A stretch of 64,000 nucleotides of DNA from Zelonia costaricensis (lineage: Eukaryota; Euglenozoa; Kinetoplastea; Trypanosomatida; Trypanosomatidae): NCBI GenBank assembly GCA_030849075.1, contig JASAOO010003534.1, forward strand, positions 1-64,000, given 5' to 3'. Within the stretch, counting starts at the first letter, position 1; each line of letters starts with the position of its first letter. The notes below the pieces were generated by a model. The model did no database searches. It was not told where the DNA came from and saw nothing but the letters and a program-made list of their open reading frames with translations. Of this stretch, positions 38,242-47,605 are shown piece after piece. The translations under genes and the position numbers were made by a program.

Positions 38242-40023
38242 ATGGCATCCGTGAAGGGCGCGACGCACACCGGCGTGTCCGTGACGACCATGGACGGGCT
38301 CAGCCCCAGCAACTCGCAGCGCTCGTCCCGCTCCATGCTGAACGGGAACAAGACCGGCAGGGCAGCCGCGAAGGAGGCCTCGTCGGTCCGGCTTGGCGCC
38401 GCGCACGACCTGCCCTCCAGCGTGGCCCACTTCCTGTACCTGAGCAGCATCAGCAGCACCTCGTCCACCGCGGCGGCAGCGAAGAAGCAGCTGCGCCGCC
38501 AGCTGCTCGTGCTACGTGACTACTGCGTCAGCGCGGGCAACAAGACCAAGGACAAGGAGCTGCTCTCGCAAGGGGGCAGGCACATCTCTCGCAAGATCGA
38601 GGCGACCCCTGAGTTCAACAGCTGCCTCGACGTCATATTCGCTACCTCGCTCGTCTTCACGAGTGAGACCGAGGATGTCGCGAAGGACACGCTGCGCGGC
38701 ATCGTGGCAAAGCTCAAGACTGTGCAGGACACCGGCGATGAGCGGGCGTTTCGGTCCGCCGTGGTGGAGGTGGTGAACCGCATCCTCCTCTGCACCCCGC
38801 TCGCCCCGCCCGCCCGCGACCCGTCGGCCACGACGCCCGCCAGCGAATCGCCGTCCGGCGAGGAGGCGCAGGCGAAGAGCGGCCGCAAGCAGCACCGCCG
38901 CCCCACCGCGGCAGCAGCGGACCTGAGGCTGCGCGACGATTGCCTCGACTTCCTCACCGTTGAGGACGGCACGCCGGTGCTGCTGGGGCGGGTGTGGAAG
39001 CGCTGGCTCAACTACTTCGAGCAGGGCTATGTGCGCTACGTTGAGAAGCTCCGCGCGGAGCAGCAGAGGTCTGTCGACGCCGCCGCTGCCGCCGCGCACG
39101 ACGACGACGAGGACGGCGAGGACGAGGGCGGCCACGGTGAGGGCGGAGGCGCGCCGGTCATCGCGGCCGTCCCCTCCTTCACGGCGCGGCAGAGCTACTG
39201 GAAGTCGACCACGAGCGCCTACGCGCAGTTCTGCTACCTCCTCCTCGCCATCTACTTTGTGCGCACCGAGGACTTCTCGCTCAACTACCTGGCCCGCGTC
39301 ACGAAGCTGGTGCAGTACTACGCGTACCAGCTCGAGTCGGAGGACGGTGAGCCGATTGCCGTGAAGGAGGGCGCTTCTGCTCACGGCGACGAGAGCGAGG
39401 AAGACGAAGAGGAGGACGGTGATGCGTGCGACGACGAGGACGATGCCGAGGACCAGGCGCGGAGTGCCACGCCGTACACTGAGCCGGAGGAGGAGGAGGA
39501 GGAGGAAGTGGCGGCACTTCCCGCGGCGTCCGAGGACGAGGAGCCGTCGCAGTCCGAGGCAGCCGTGCAGACAGACGCGCCGGAGCCGGAGCAGCCTGCG
39601 GCGGCAGAGGAGGCCGCTGAGGTCCGCTCCCTCCCCACGACGCCCAAGCCGGAGGAGGCGGAGCGGGCGGCGACTCCGCCAGCGGCAAAGCCTGAGCGGC
39701 AGCGCCGCCGTGGCCACAGGTGCTATTCCACGCAGGAGCTGCCCGAGGAGCTGCGTCCCAGCACCGAGCTAGCTGCCGCGGAGGAGAGGGAGGCCGCCTC
39801 GCGCGACTCGGACGAGCACTCGCACGTGCCCGTGGTGCGGCTTACCGAGCGCATCGACCTGCCCGACGTGTCGCAGAGCCGCAGCCGCACGCGGGCGACC
39901 TCGGCGGTGGAGCCGACGACGGAGGGGGCGGAGGCGGACCCACAGGGGCAGACGCATGGGCATCAGCCGGAGGAGATCGCGAAGGACGATACCAACGAGG
40001 CCGATGCAAAAATGATGAAGTAG
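38242..40023 (+). CDS. Hypothetical helical protein with long acidic tail (593 aa)
   Basis: I do not recognise a family. Residues 1-60 are Ser/Thr/Ala-rich. Residues about 60-190 are predicted helical and well mixed in composition (for example LRRQLLVLRDYCVSAGNK and VAKDTLRGIVAKLKTVQ), typical of a folded helical repeat or bundle. A basic, Pro-rich linker follows. A second helical block at about 248-375 contains RVWKRWLNYFEQGYVRYVEK and then AQFCYLLLAIYFVRTEDFSL. From about 376 the chain is strongly acidic (Glu/Asp runs), then Glu/Pro/Ala-rich to the end. No signal peptide is seen; the hydrophobic stretch around CYLLLAIYF is short and more likely a buried helix than a membrane span. The two folded blocks plus an acidic tail could fit a chaperone-like or scaffold protein, but nothing here proves it. 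Confidence 0.8.
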   Translation: MASVKGATHTGVSVTTMDGLSPSNSQRSSRSMLNGNKTGRAAAKEASSVRLGAAHDLPSSVAHFLYLSSISSTSSTAAAAKKQLRRQLLVLRDYCVSAGNKTKDKELLSQGGRHISRKIEATPEFNSCLDVIFATSLVFTSETEDVAKDTLRGIVAKLKTVQDTGDERAFRSAVVEVVNRILLCTPLAPPARDPSATTPASESPSGEEAQAKSGRKQHRRPTAAAADLRLRDDCLDFLTVEDGTPVLLGRVWKRWLNYFEQGYVRYVEKLRAEQQRSVDAAAAAAHDDDEDGEDEGGHGEGGGAPVIAAVPSFTARQSYWKSTTSAYAQFCYLLLAIYFVRTEDFSLNYLARVTKLVQYYAYQLESEDGEPIAVKEGASAHGDESEEDEEEDGDACDDEDDAEDQARSATPYTEPEEEEEEEVAALPAASEDEEPSQSEAAVQTDAPEPEQPAAAEEAAEVRSLPTTPKPEEAERAATPPAAKPERQRRRGHRCYSTQELPEELRPSTELAAAEEREAASRDSDEHSHVPVVRLTERIDLPDVSQSRSRTRATSAVEPTTEGAEADPQGQTHGHQPEEIAKDDTNEADAKMMK

Positions 40024-41586
40024 GCGTGTGGCAGACGCCCTCCCCTCCCCACCGCCACCGCCACCGTGCCGCCCCGCCCCAGATGCAACGTCGTCCTCCC
40101 CTCGTCGTTCTCTCTGTGCATAGGTGAGGTGTGCGGCTGACTCCATCGTGGTGCGGGTCGCCGTGTCCCCTTCTCCTCTCTCATCCCTAAAGGCACGCGT
40201 GCCGCGTTCCGCGCAGGAGTGGGGGGGAAGGGGGAAGACGTGCGCTCCCGTCATGTCTACTTGAGCCGCTCGATGAACGGCCGCACGCTCCTGCGGCTGC
40301 ATCCCCTTTCTGGCCGCTCCCCGCCCCCCGGCGCCTTGCGCTGTCTCGCTCTCTTGGCTGGTCCGCCTCAACCCCCTCCCCCCTCTCCACTCCCGACCGC
40401 CCCTCCCCTATCTCTCAAGTCGTGGTTGTGTGTGAGGGAGTTTGTGTTTGTCTGTGCCAACGTGTGTACTTCGACATCGACGTGAAGTACCGTGACCCTT
40501 CCCCACCCCCTTCCGCCTCGCGTCTGCCTTCCACGGCCAGCGGTGCACGGCGGGGGACGTGGAGGGGTGGTGGTGGTGGGGCATCCAAGTCACTGAGATA
40601 AGACGGCGGGGGGGCCACGCGAAGGCGACGCGGCTGGCTACCACCTTGCGCCTGTAGACGTTTTCCGTGGCTAGACGTGCCGCCGCCGGCCCTCGCCGTC
40701 GTCGTCATCGTCCTCAGCGCGAGCCTCCGGCCATCATCTTCGCTTCGCTTCACTCACTTCCCTCCCTGTGTTGCTCGTGATGCGGCCCTTGTGGTGCGCC
40801 TCTACAGCGAGTGCGGGTGGCGGGGAGGCGGACGACGCCGTCGCACCCTCTGGCACACCCCGCTGCAGCTCTTCCTCTTCGCCTTCATCGTTTCCCATTT
40901 TCTTCTCTTCTTCATGTTCTCCTCCTTCGAGTGTTCTGATGCCGCCGCCGCCCGGGGGTTGTGTGCGTTTGTGTGCGTGATGGCGTTTGCATCGGCCTGC
41001 AATGTTCTGCAAACCTGAACTCGTCCTCTTCTGTTTCTGCTTGTTTGGCTCGCCCCCCCCCCCGCATGTGTGTCGGTGTTTGTACGTGTGTGTCGGTGTT
41101 TGTGTGTGTGTGTGTGTGTTCATCTCGGCTAGGGGCGGTGCCTTCCCAACGTCCACCGCCCCCTCCCTTCTCGCTCGCCCTCTCCGTGTCTCACGCATCG
41201 TGCGCCGCCTCACCACCCCTCGCGTCTCGTCTCCTTCGCTCTCTTTCCGTGCCTGTATCGGACGTCACGTGTGTGTTTTTGTGTGTGTGTGTGTGTGTGC
41301 GCGTGTTAGTTATTTTTTCTTTTCTGAATTCTCGTCCTCCGCGACTCTGACGCTGCCCTCCTCGTCCGCTCTCTCGTTCTCCTCCTCTCTCCACTGGAGC
41401 ACCACGTCCTGGGCGCGGCCAGTCGCTTTGCCCGCTCCACACGCTGCGTGCACCTTTCGCAGTCTCCTCGCCCGCCCCTCCTCCACCCTCCACCCTGCGA
41501 GGGACTCTGCGCTGGCCAAGCTTCAACACGCACACCTGCGCACTCACACAACCTCCCCTCCCCTCCCCCAAACGTACGTGCACACC

Positions 41587-41588
<2 letters not shown>

Positions 41589-41621
<33 letters not shown>
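41589..41621 (+). repeat. (CA)16 microsatellite
   Basis: A 33-base uninterrupted CA run in C-rich spacer sequence. Confidence 0.95.
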
Positions 41622-41622
<1 letters not shown>

Positions 41623-42560
41623 GAGCGCCGCTCGTCACCGCAGCGTCACCATCGCGGTCGCTCGCACCATTTCTCCGGGGACTGCCGACCGTGGTGTGGA
41701 GGGCGCACAGGTGACACACGCTCTCCACCTCCTCGTCGATGCAATCCCCCTCCCCCGCGTTCGCTTCTTCACCGTGATGTCCTTTTCTTCCCGTCCGCCT
41801 TTGCTGCTGATGTTGACGCCACTCCGCCCCCTCCCCAACCCCCCGCGCCAAACCCTGCACCCCCTCTGCGCACGTGTGGGCGTCGTCTCGCACGTTGTTC
41901 CCCGTTTGTCACACGCGCATGCACACAGAGACGCAAGCACACGCAGCGAGCGCTGGTGAAGCTCGAACGCCTGCCAGCGCGCCTTCGGTTTTCTCGCTGC
42001 ATTCACGTGTGCGCCTGTCGGCGTGTGTGTGTGTGTGTGTGATGAGCCGCATACAACACACACGCCCACCCGCGCACGTGCTCACGCTTCGCTTCTCGAG
42101 TCTTGCCTTCGTCTTTCCCTCTTTTCTCTCTCACCGCTGCCGGTTCCTGAAGTGCCTCGTGTAGGTCACCTCCCCCCCCGCCCCGACCCGACTCCGTTCC
42201 CTCCCTCCCCTGTGGCCATGCCGGATACAACTTTGCCGATGTGGCGTGGGGACGAGCGGCGCTTCTCTTGTTGGGTATACCCCGGCGTGCCCCGTGCACG
42301 CCCACCGCGAGCGCACACATGTAAAGGAAATAAAGCTAAGCGAGCCTCCCCCCTCTGCTGATGCGTTTACGTGTGTGAGTCGATCGCGGTTGCCTGCGCG
42401 TGCATGTGTGCGGCTGTGTGCGTTCATGTGTGTGGGTGTGTGTGTACGTGTGTGGGTATGTACGTGACTTTGTCTGTTTGCGCTGTTCTAAAGTGGTATC
42501 GGTGTGGACGTGGAGGGCACGCCGCATCTCGCACCGCGACGTGCCGTATTTCCACTATTG

Positions 42561-42581
42561 TCTCTCTCTCTCTCTCTCTCC
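42561..42581 (+). repeat. (TC)10 microsatellite
   Basis: Uninterrupted TC run, the only long run of this dinucleotide noticed in the window. Confidence 0.95.
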
Positions 42582-43022
42582 ATTTTTGTGTTCGAGAACT
42601 TGCGCGCCACACCGCATCGCCCCCCCGCCCCCCCCGCGACGATAAGCACCAACAAAGACAAGAACCTTGACGAGCGCGTGTACGCCGTGGGGTACACTCG
42701 TGTCGCTCCTCCCCCCGGTTGGCCGCGCATGGGGGCGAATCAGATGGGCAGGCGGCCGCCACGCAGGGCCCGCGCCATCCCACAAGTGCCGCCGCCCGTT
42801 CTATCGCATGCCCTTTTTTCTTCTTCTCCCGCGACGTGACGCGTGGACGCTACCTGCGGGGAGGGGGGAAGGGCGGCGTGCGGCTGCAGCTCCACGGCGC
42901 CTCCGTACCTCTGCCTTTCCCGCTCCCTCACCCGTCCCTCCCCTCACTTCCCATCCACGGCCCCCCCTTCCCCTCGCCGTAAGTCAGGAGTACCACCTTC
43001 CAAGCTCCGTAGTTCCACAACA

Positions 43023-43098
43023 CCTGTCTTTTCCCTTATCCCATCCCTCCCCCCTGCGTGCTGCTCATACACAAACATCAACACACACACACACACAG
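43023..43098 (+). promoter_or_regulatory. Candidate spliced-leader acceptor for the 43168 gene
   Basis: The tract CTGTCTTTTCCCTTATCCC and following C/T sequence is separated by CA repeats from the first AG at 43097-43098. GTTAG at 43131-43135 is a second choice. The CA run would lie between tract and acceptor. Confidence 0.4.
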
Positions 43099-43167
43099 AC
43101 ACAAACACACAAGGCGACGTGTGCGCTGCCGTTAGCCTACCCCCCCCCCCCCCCGCGGCACCCCGCC

Positions 43168-46100
43168 ATGAGCCACCCGTACGCCATCGCGACTACGGCG
43201 GCAGAGCCGGCCGAGGCGGCTTCCCTGCAGTCCCCGTCCTCCACTGAGGCCTCGCAGACCCCAACCGCGCCGCCGCCCCCGCGCACGCCGGCGACGTTGT
43301 GCACGGAGGGGGCGGATGGGAAGGCGAACCCCCGCCCGACGCCGACAGCCACCGCGGCGGGGGAGAAGGAGGCCGCTGATGGTGACAGCGACCATGCTAG
43401 CGAAGACGGCGATGCAACGGCCGTCTCGCACTCCTCCGGCGTGTCGTCCCCGTCGTCGTCCTCGTCGTCGCCGACCGGCTCGAGTCGCTCATCGCGATCG
43501 TCGCCGTCCCGCTCCACCTCCACCTCCACCTCATCTGCCTCTGACTCCGGCACGGCGTCCTCGCCCCCCGCCGCGGACGCGGATGCGCAGGCGGAGCCGC
43601 ACGCGCGAACGCGCCACCGCCGCCGGCATCATCGCTCGCCGCAGAGGCTCTACCGCGCGGAAGCTGCGGCGGGGGAGACAGGGCGCGAGTTCGCCGGGTG
43701 CGGCCCGCGGCGTGTGCTGATATCTGAGAAGAACCGCTTCACCTCCGTCCTCGCTGGGCGCCGCACGGCGGCAGGGGACGCGCCTCGGGCAGCACCGCCG
43801 AGCACTGCTGCTGCTGCTGCCACCGGCGCAGCGGACCACCCGTGGTGGCGGTCGCCCGCCGTGAGCGGCACCGCTGCGACCGCCGCCGCGCTGGCCGCGC
43901 GCTGCGACGAGCGGCACCCGTACCTGTGCGGCGCGCGGCCAAGCACCCCGCAGAGCCCCGTCCCCTCCCCGAACCGCCACACGCAAGACGAGGGAGCCGC
44001 CACCACCACCACCGCTGCTGCTGCCGGTGGTGGTGCGCCGTCATCGCCAATGCAGCCGCTGCGGAGGGCGACTGCGTCGCCACTGCCCAGCGCGGCGGCC
44101 GCGAGTTCCCTCAACACAACGCCGCTCCCCCCGACGCACCCGCGGCGCTCCTCCTCGGCGCAGAGCCGCGCGTCGAACGGCTCGGCGACGCGTGTGCGGC
44201 CTGGGCCTGTTCAGGCGCCCTTCAGCCGCATCGGCAGCGGCGGCGGCGCGGTGGTACTGCTCAGCCCGACGCAGGTGGACGGCAGCGCGCACTCCTCCGG
44301 TGGCGGCGGCGGCGGCCTGGCAACACCGACGCGGCGCACCACCTTGCGGCGCTCCTTCTCCTTCACGGCCGGCATCTCACCCGCAGCGGGCGGCGGTGGC
44401 GGCAGCGGGACGGGCGCTGGTGCGACCGGGTCAGCGTCCTCCTCGGAGACGCACCCGTTCCTCCTGTACAGTGCCGCGGCGGGTGTCGCAGGCGGCTCGG
44501 CACGCGTCCTGGCCTCGGCCGACCGCCCGCTGCACGAGCGCACCGCATCGGTCGCCTCCTCGGTGCACTCGGCCGCGTCCTCGGCGCGTCCGCTGGTGCC
44601 GCTGCCGCTGCCGCCCTCGCACGTCGGGACGCCGTCGAACATAATGGCGGCGGTGTGGGTGGACCTGCAGGGGTCGCAGCCCGGCAGCCGCTGCACGACG
44701 CCGCTGGGCCACAACCAAGCCACCGCGGAGGCCTACCCGCCGGCGCGGCACCGTCGCATGACACCGCGCCGACGCTCCGGTCCGGCGAGCCCCGCCACGA
44801 GCACCCTGGCCGCCTCCATCGCGTCGTCCACCGACGGCGGTGCGTCGGCGAGTGCGCGTCGGTTCCACGTGACGGCGGCCACGCAGACCGACGACCCGTG
44901 CGAACCCAACACCTCCGGCCGCAGCACGCCAGAGCGGCCGCCGCGTCGACTCTACGCCAAGTCCCCCTCTGCGGCGGGGCACCAGTACCTCTGCCAGGCG
45001 GAGGACGGCATGTGCGATCGTGCGGGGGCGGAGGGGGCGGAGGAGGAGTGCGGGACGGCGGGGCAGCGGGGGCGCGCCGCGGGCATGACGGCGGCGTCGG
45101 TCTCGTCGACCTCGGCGGAGGTGTCGCCGCGCTCGCTGCGCGTCAGCGCCGCGGACCTGCGCATGGGGAGCAGCGACAGCGACGAGGACGGAGAGTGCGC
45201 GGAGGCGGCGGAGCTGCGCGACGATGCGAAGCGCACACACGCCGTCGTGTCTGCGCAGCCGGTGGTGTCGCCGCTCATGGCCGCCGCCGCGGCATCTGCA
45301 GGGGGCACTGCGGATGCGCTCGCCCACCCGGCATCGGCCACCCCCTCCCCGCCCCCCGTGTCGGCCACGGCGAGCGGCGACGGTCGCAGCGTCGCGTCCG
45401 CGCCAGCCACCCCCGACCCCGCCGGCAGCGCGCACGTCTACGAAGCTCTCCGCGTCGATGTGCCGCCCCTGCCTGCACCACCGCTGCCGCAGTCCGCCGC
45501 TGCGGCCACGCAGCCCATCCCGAGCACCTCGCCACCACCGACCTCGGGCGCAGTGGAGAGCGGGTCGCCGGTGCGGGTCGTCGTATCGCCCACAACGCCG
45601 TCGCTGTTCACCGGCGCGGGCGGGGGCGGGGGCGGCAGCAGCGGCCACGGCGTACAGGAGATGTCCACCGCAGCCGACGCCGCCTCCTCCGCGCGGACGT
45701 CGCCTGCGGAGTCGCGCGGCGATGAGGTGGTGCAGCTGCAGGCGGAGCTGGCAGAGGTGCGGGCGCAGTACGCCGCTATGGCGCAGCAGATGCAGGCGAT
45801 GCAGGCGGCCCTCGCAGCGGCTACCGCAGGGACCGGCGTTGCAGCCGCGACGGCAAGTCCCGCAGCAGCGAGTCCGAGTGGGGTGGTGGAGGCCACACGA
45901 GCTGGCGATCCGCAGCGGGTGACGGAAGACGGCTCCGCCCTCAGCGGCCCCGCGTCGGCGGCGCCTGCCTCGGAGCCCACCGCGTCGCCGTCGTCTTCGC
46001 TCCTCTCCGTGCCGGCGCAGGAACGCAGCGGCGATGCAGCGGCGGAGGATGCGAGCGGTGATGCGGCTGAGGGCGACGAGGAGCAGCGGCGGCGCGCCGA

Positions 46101-46230
46101 CTCCGCGTCGTCGGTGTCGTCGAACAGCGATGAGGGCGATGACTCCGATGCCGCGAGGACGCTCGACCACGTGCGGGCTGCACTGCAGCGGACGCGGCAG
46201 CGCGAGTGCACGCCCCCGCCGCCTGCCTAG
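43168..46230 (+). CDS. Hypothetical low-complexity protein with C-terminal coiled coil (1020 aa)
   Basis: Not recognised. The ATG at 43168 (MSHPYAIATTAAEPAE) follows a C15 run and a candidate acceptor. Almost the whole chain is Ser, Ala, Thr, Gly and Pro-rich and probably disordered. Less biased islands include RLYRAEAAAGETGREFAGCG with RRVLISEKNRF near 155-190 and a stretch near 600-615. A single convincing helical element lies at about 852-886 (EVVQLQAELAEVRAQYAAMA and a Gln/Met continuation), which looks like a short coiled coil. The frame is open for over 1000 codons with the GC-rich third positions of its neighbours, so it is very likely coding. Such Ser-rich proteins are often phosphorylated cytoskeletal or signalling scaffolds in trypanosomatids, but no specific role can be read here. 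Confidence 0.72.
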   Translation: MSHPYAIATTAAEPAEAASLQSPSSTEASQTPTAPPPPRTPATLCTEGADGKANPRPTPTATAAGEKEAADGDSDHASEDGDATAVSHSSGVSSPSSSSSSPTGSSRSSRSSPSRSTSTSTSSASDSGTASSPPAADADAQAEPHARTRHRRRHHRSPQRLYRAEAAAGETGREFAGCGPRRVLISEKNRFTSVLAGRRTAAGDAPRAAPPSTAAAAATGAADHPWWRSPAVSGTAATAAALAARCDERHPYLCGARPSTPQSPVPSPNRHTQDEGAATTTTAAAAGGGAPSSPMQPLRRATASPLPSAAAASSLNTTPLPPTHPRRSSSAQSRASNGSATRVRPGPVQAPFSRIGSGGGAVVLLSPTQVDGSAHSSGGGGGGLATPTRRTTLRRSFSFTAGISPAAGGGGGSGTGAGATGSASSSETHPFLLYSAAAGVAGGSARVLASADRPLHERTASVASSVHSAASSARPLVPLPLPPSHVGTPSNIMAAVWVDLQGSQPGSRCTTPLGHNQATAEAYPPARHRRMTPRRRSGPASPATSTLAASIASSTDGGASASARRFHVTAATQTDDPCEPNTSGRSTPERPPRRLYAKSPSAAGHQYLCQAEDGMCDRAGAEGAEEECGTAGQRGRAAGMTAASVSSTSAEVSPRSLRVSAADLRMGSSDSDEDGECAEAAELRDDAKRTHAVVSAQPVVSPLMAAAAASAGGTADALAHPASATPSPPPVSATASGDGRSVASAPATPDPAGSAHVYEALRVDVPPLPAPPLPQSAAAATQPIPSTSPPPTSGAVESGSPVRVVVSPTTPSLFTGAGGGGGGSSGHGVQEMSTAADAASSARTSPAESRGDEVVQLQAELAEVRAQYAAMAQQMQAMQAALAAATAGTGVAAATASPAAASPSGVVEATRAGDPQRVTEDGSALSGPASAAPASEPTASPSSSLLSVPAQERSGDAAAEDASGDAAEGDEEQRRRADSASSVSSNSDEGDDSDAARTLDHVRAALQRTRQRECTPPPPA

Positions 46231-46316
46231 GTGAATAGAGAGCGTTTGTGTGCGAGCTAGAAAGTGCTGGCGGAGGCCTGGGTGGTGCGTGCGTGTTGCT
46301 AGGCGCTCTGCCTCCA

Positions 46317-46343
46317 TGTGTGTGTGTGTGTGTGTGTGTGTGT
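46317..46343 (+). repeat. (GT)13 microsatellite in the 3' flank
   Basis: Uninterrupted TG/GT run beginning 87 bases after the stop codon at 46230. Confidence 0.95.
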
Positions 46344-46556
46344 CTGTCTGCTGATGCTGAACTCTTTTCCCTCTTTCCCGCCGTCTGCCCTGACGCGCAC
46401 CTGGTGCGCCACCACGTCTCGACGTCGATGTCCGCCCTTCCCTCCTCTCCCGTTCATCGATCCCGCCCAGCCTTCCTTTTCTTGCTTTCCCTTCCCCTAC
46501 TCCTCGTCTGGCGCCATCGCCTCTGCCTATATGTCCGTCTCTCGGTTTCTCTGTGA

Positions 46557-46560
<4 letters not shown>

Positions 46561-46598
<38 letters not shown>
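46561..46598 (+). repeat. (GT)19 microsatellite in the 3' flank
   Basis: The longest uninterrupted GT run in the window, 38 bases. Confidence 0.95.
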
Positions 46599-46599
<1 letters not shown>

Positions 46600-46720
46600 G
46601 AGGCGCTGCCTTGTGCTGTGTTTGCTGATCGCCGGAGTGGGCACGTCCACCCTCCTCTCCAGCCCCCCCCCCCCTTCCGCTTTCTCCGCCTGTGCTTCTC
46701 GTCCTCTTCCCCCTCCCCCC

Positions 46721-46748
46721 CACTCCCCACTCCCCACTCCCCACTCCC
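46721..46748 (+). repeat. Tandem heptanucleotide (CACTCCC)4
   Basis: Four perfect head-to-tail copies of CACTCCC bordered by C runs. Confidence 0.9.
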
Positions 46749-47228
46749 CCCCCAACTCGCCATGCTTCCATCTTCTGCCGCCCCCATCTTCGCTTTGGTG
46801 CAACAGCTCTTCTCTCGCTACGGCCTCACCCCCTCCATCGCAGGACTTGCTTCTGCGCGGTGAGGGGGGGGGGGACGCCTCGGTGCGGGTCAGGCTCGTC
46901 ACAGCGTGTCTCGGGGGGATACGCGGCGCATTGCGAGTGTGCCGTGATGGTCCTCGTGCGGATGTGACACACACACACACTCACACACACACACAGACAC
47001 ACGCACGCCTCGGCGGCGCTTTACAATACTTCTCGTGACGCCCGCTCGAGGATTGCCCGCTCGGTCACGCCCTCCCAGCGCTCTGCGTGCCCCCGTGCTC
47101 AGCCCAATCTCAACCCCCTTCCCTTGTGCTGTCTATGCTCACCTGTTACACTATCCCCTCACACTTCCGCGATCAGCACCTCCAGGCGCGTACGCCCCAG
47201 ACTCACGTCCACACACAAACACACACAT

Positions 47229-47250
<22 letters not shown>
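47229..47250 (+). repeat. (CA)11 microsatellite
   Basis: CA run embedded in a longer imperfect CA-rich block, about 47210-47265, upstream of the Ctf4-like gene. Confidence 0.95.
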
Positions 47251-47260
<10 letters not shown>

Positions 47261-47568
47261 ACGCACGTCGAAACACATCAGAACGCTCACCTCGGCATCG
47301 AGTCACTCGCGATCGTGCACCTGTGTCGCCGGCGAAGCCCAACTCGATAGATCACAGCTTCCTCCTTCACTGCCGGGGACCCCATCGGTCCAGCACTGAG
47401 GCCGCCGCCTGCAAGGCTCAGGATACGCGGCACAGTCAAGTCTTTGTCGCCTTCTGTCTGCACCGAACTCAACTTCATACACACACACACATACACATAA
47501 GAGCACACTCGGCAAACTCAGCGATCGCCGACTTGTCACACTCGCGACCCACGTTGCGTAGACCGCAC

Positions 47569-47597
47569 TCACTCCCTGCCTCTTCACATCGCTGCAG
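47569..47597 (+). promoter_or_regulatory. Candidate spliced-leader acceptor for the 47606 gene
   Basis: CACTCCCTGCCTCTTCACATCG leads to CTGCAG with the AG at 47596-47597, just 8 bases before the ATG. The very short implied 5' UTR makes an upstream acceptor possible. Confidence 0.4.
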
Positions 47598-47605
47598 TAG
47601 AAGCC

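Larger units (their letters stand above)
40024..43167. other. Intergenic spacer, 3.1 kb
   Basis: No gene is seen. A mixed-composition island lies at about 40480-40850. GT runs (41099-41119, about 41280-41300, about 42020-42042), a long CA run (41589-41621), a TC run (42561-42581) and a CA run ending at 43097 follow. Open frames such as 40987-42042 are repeat-derived. The frame of the next gene is open back to 42667 but lacks protein-like composition there. Confidence 0.65.
46231..47605. other. Intergenic spacer
   Basis: No gene is seen. Two GT runs (46317-46343 and 46561-46598) lie behind the stop codon. A heptanucleotide tandem repeat (46721-46748), a poly-G tract near 46863-46874, CA runs (about 46970-46995 and 47229-47250) and the tract before the next gene follow. 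Confidence 0.7.

Noticed and set aside
42667..43167. Upstream in-frame extension of the 43168 gene
   Set aside because: It contains the predicted pyrimidine tract and CA repeat, so it would lie upstream of the mature mRNA start.
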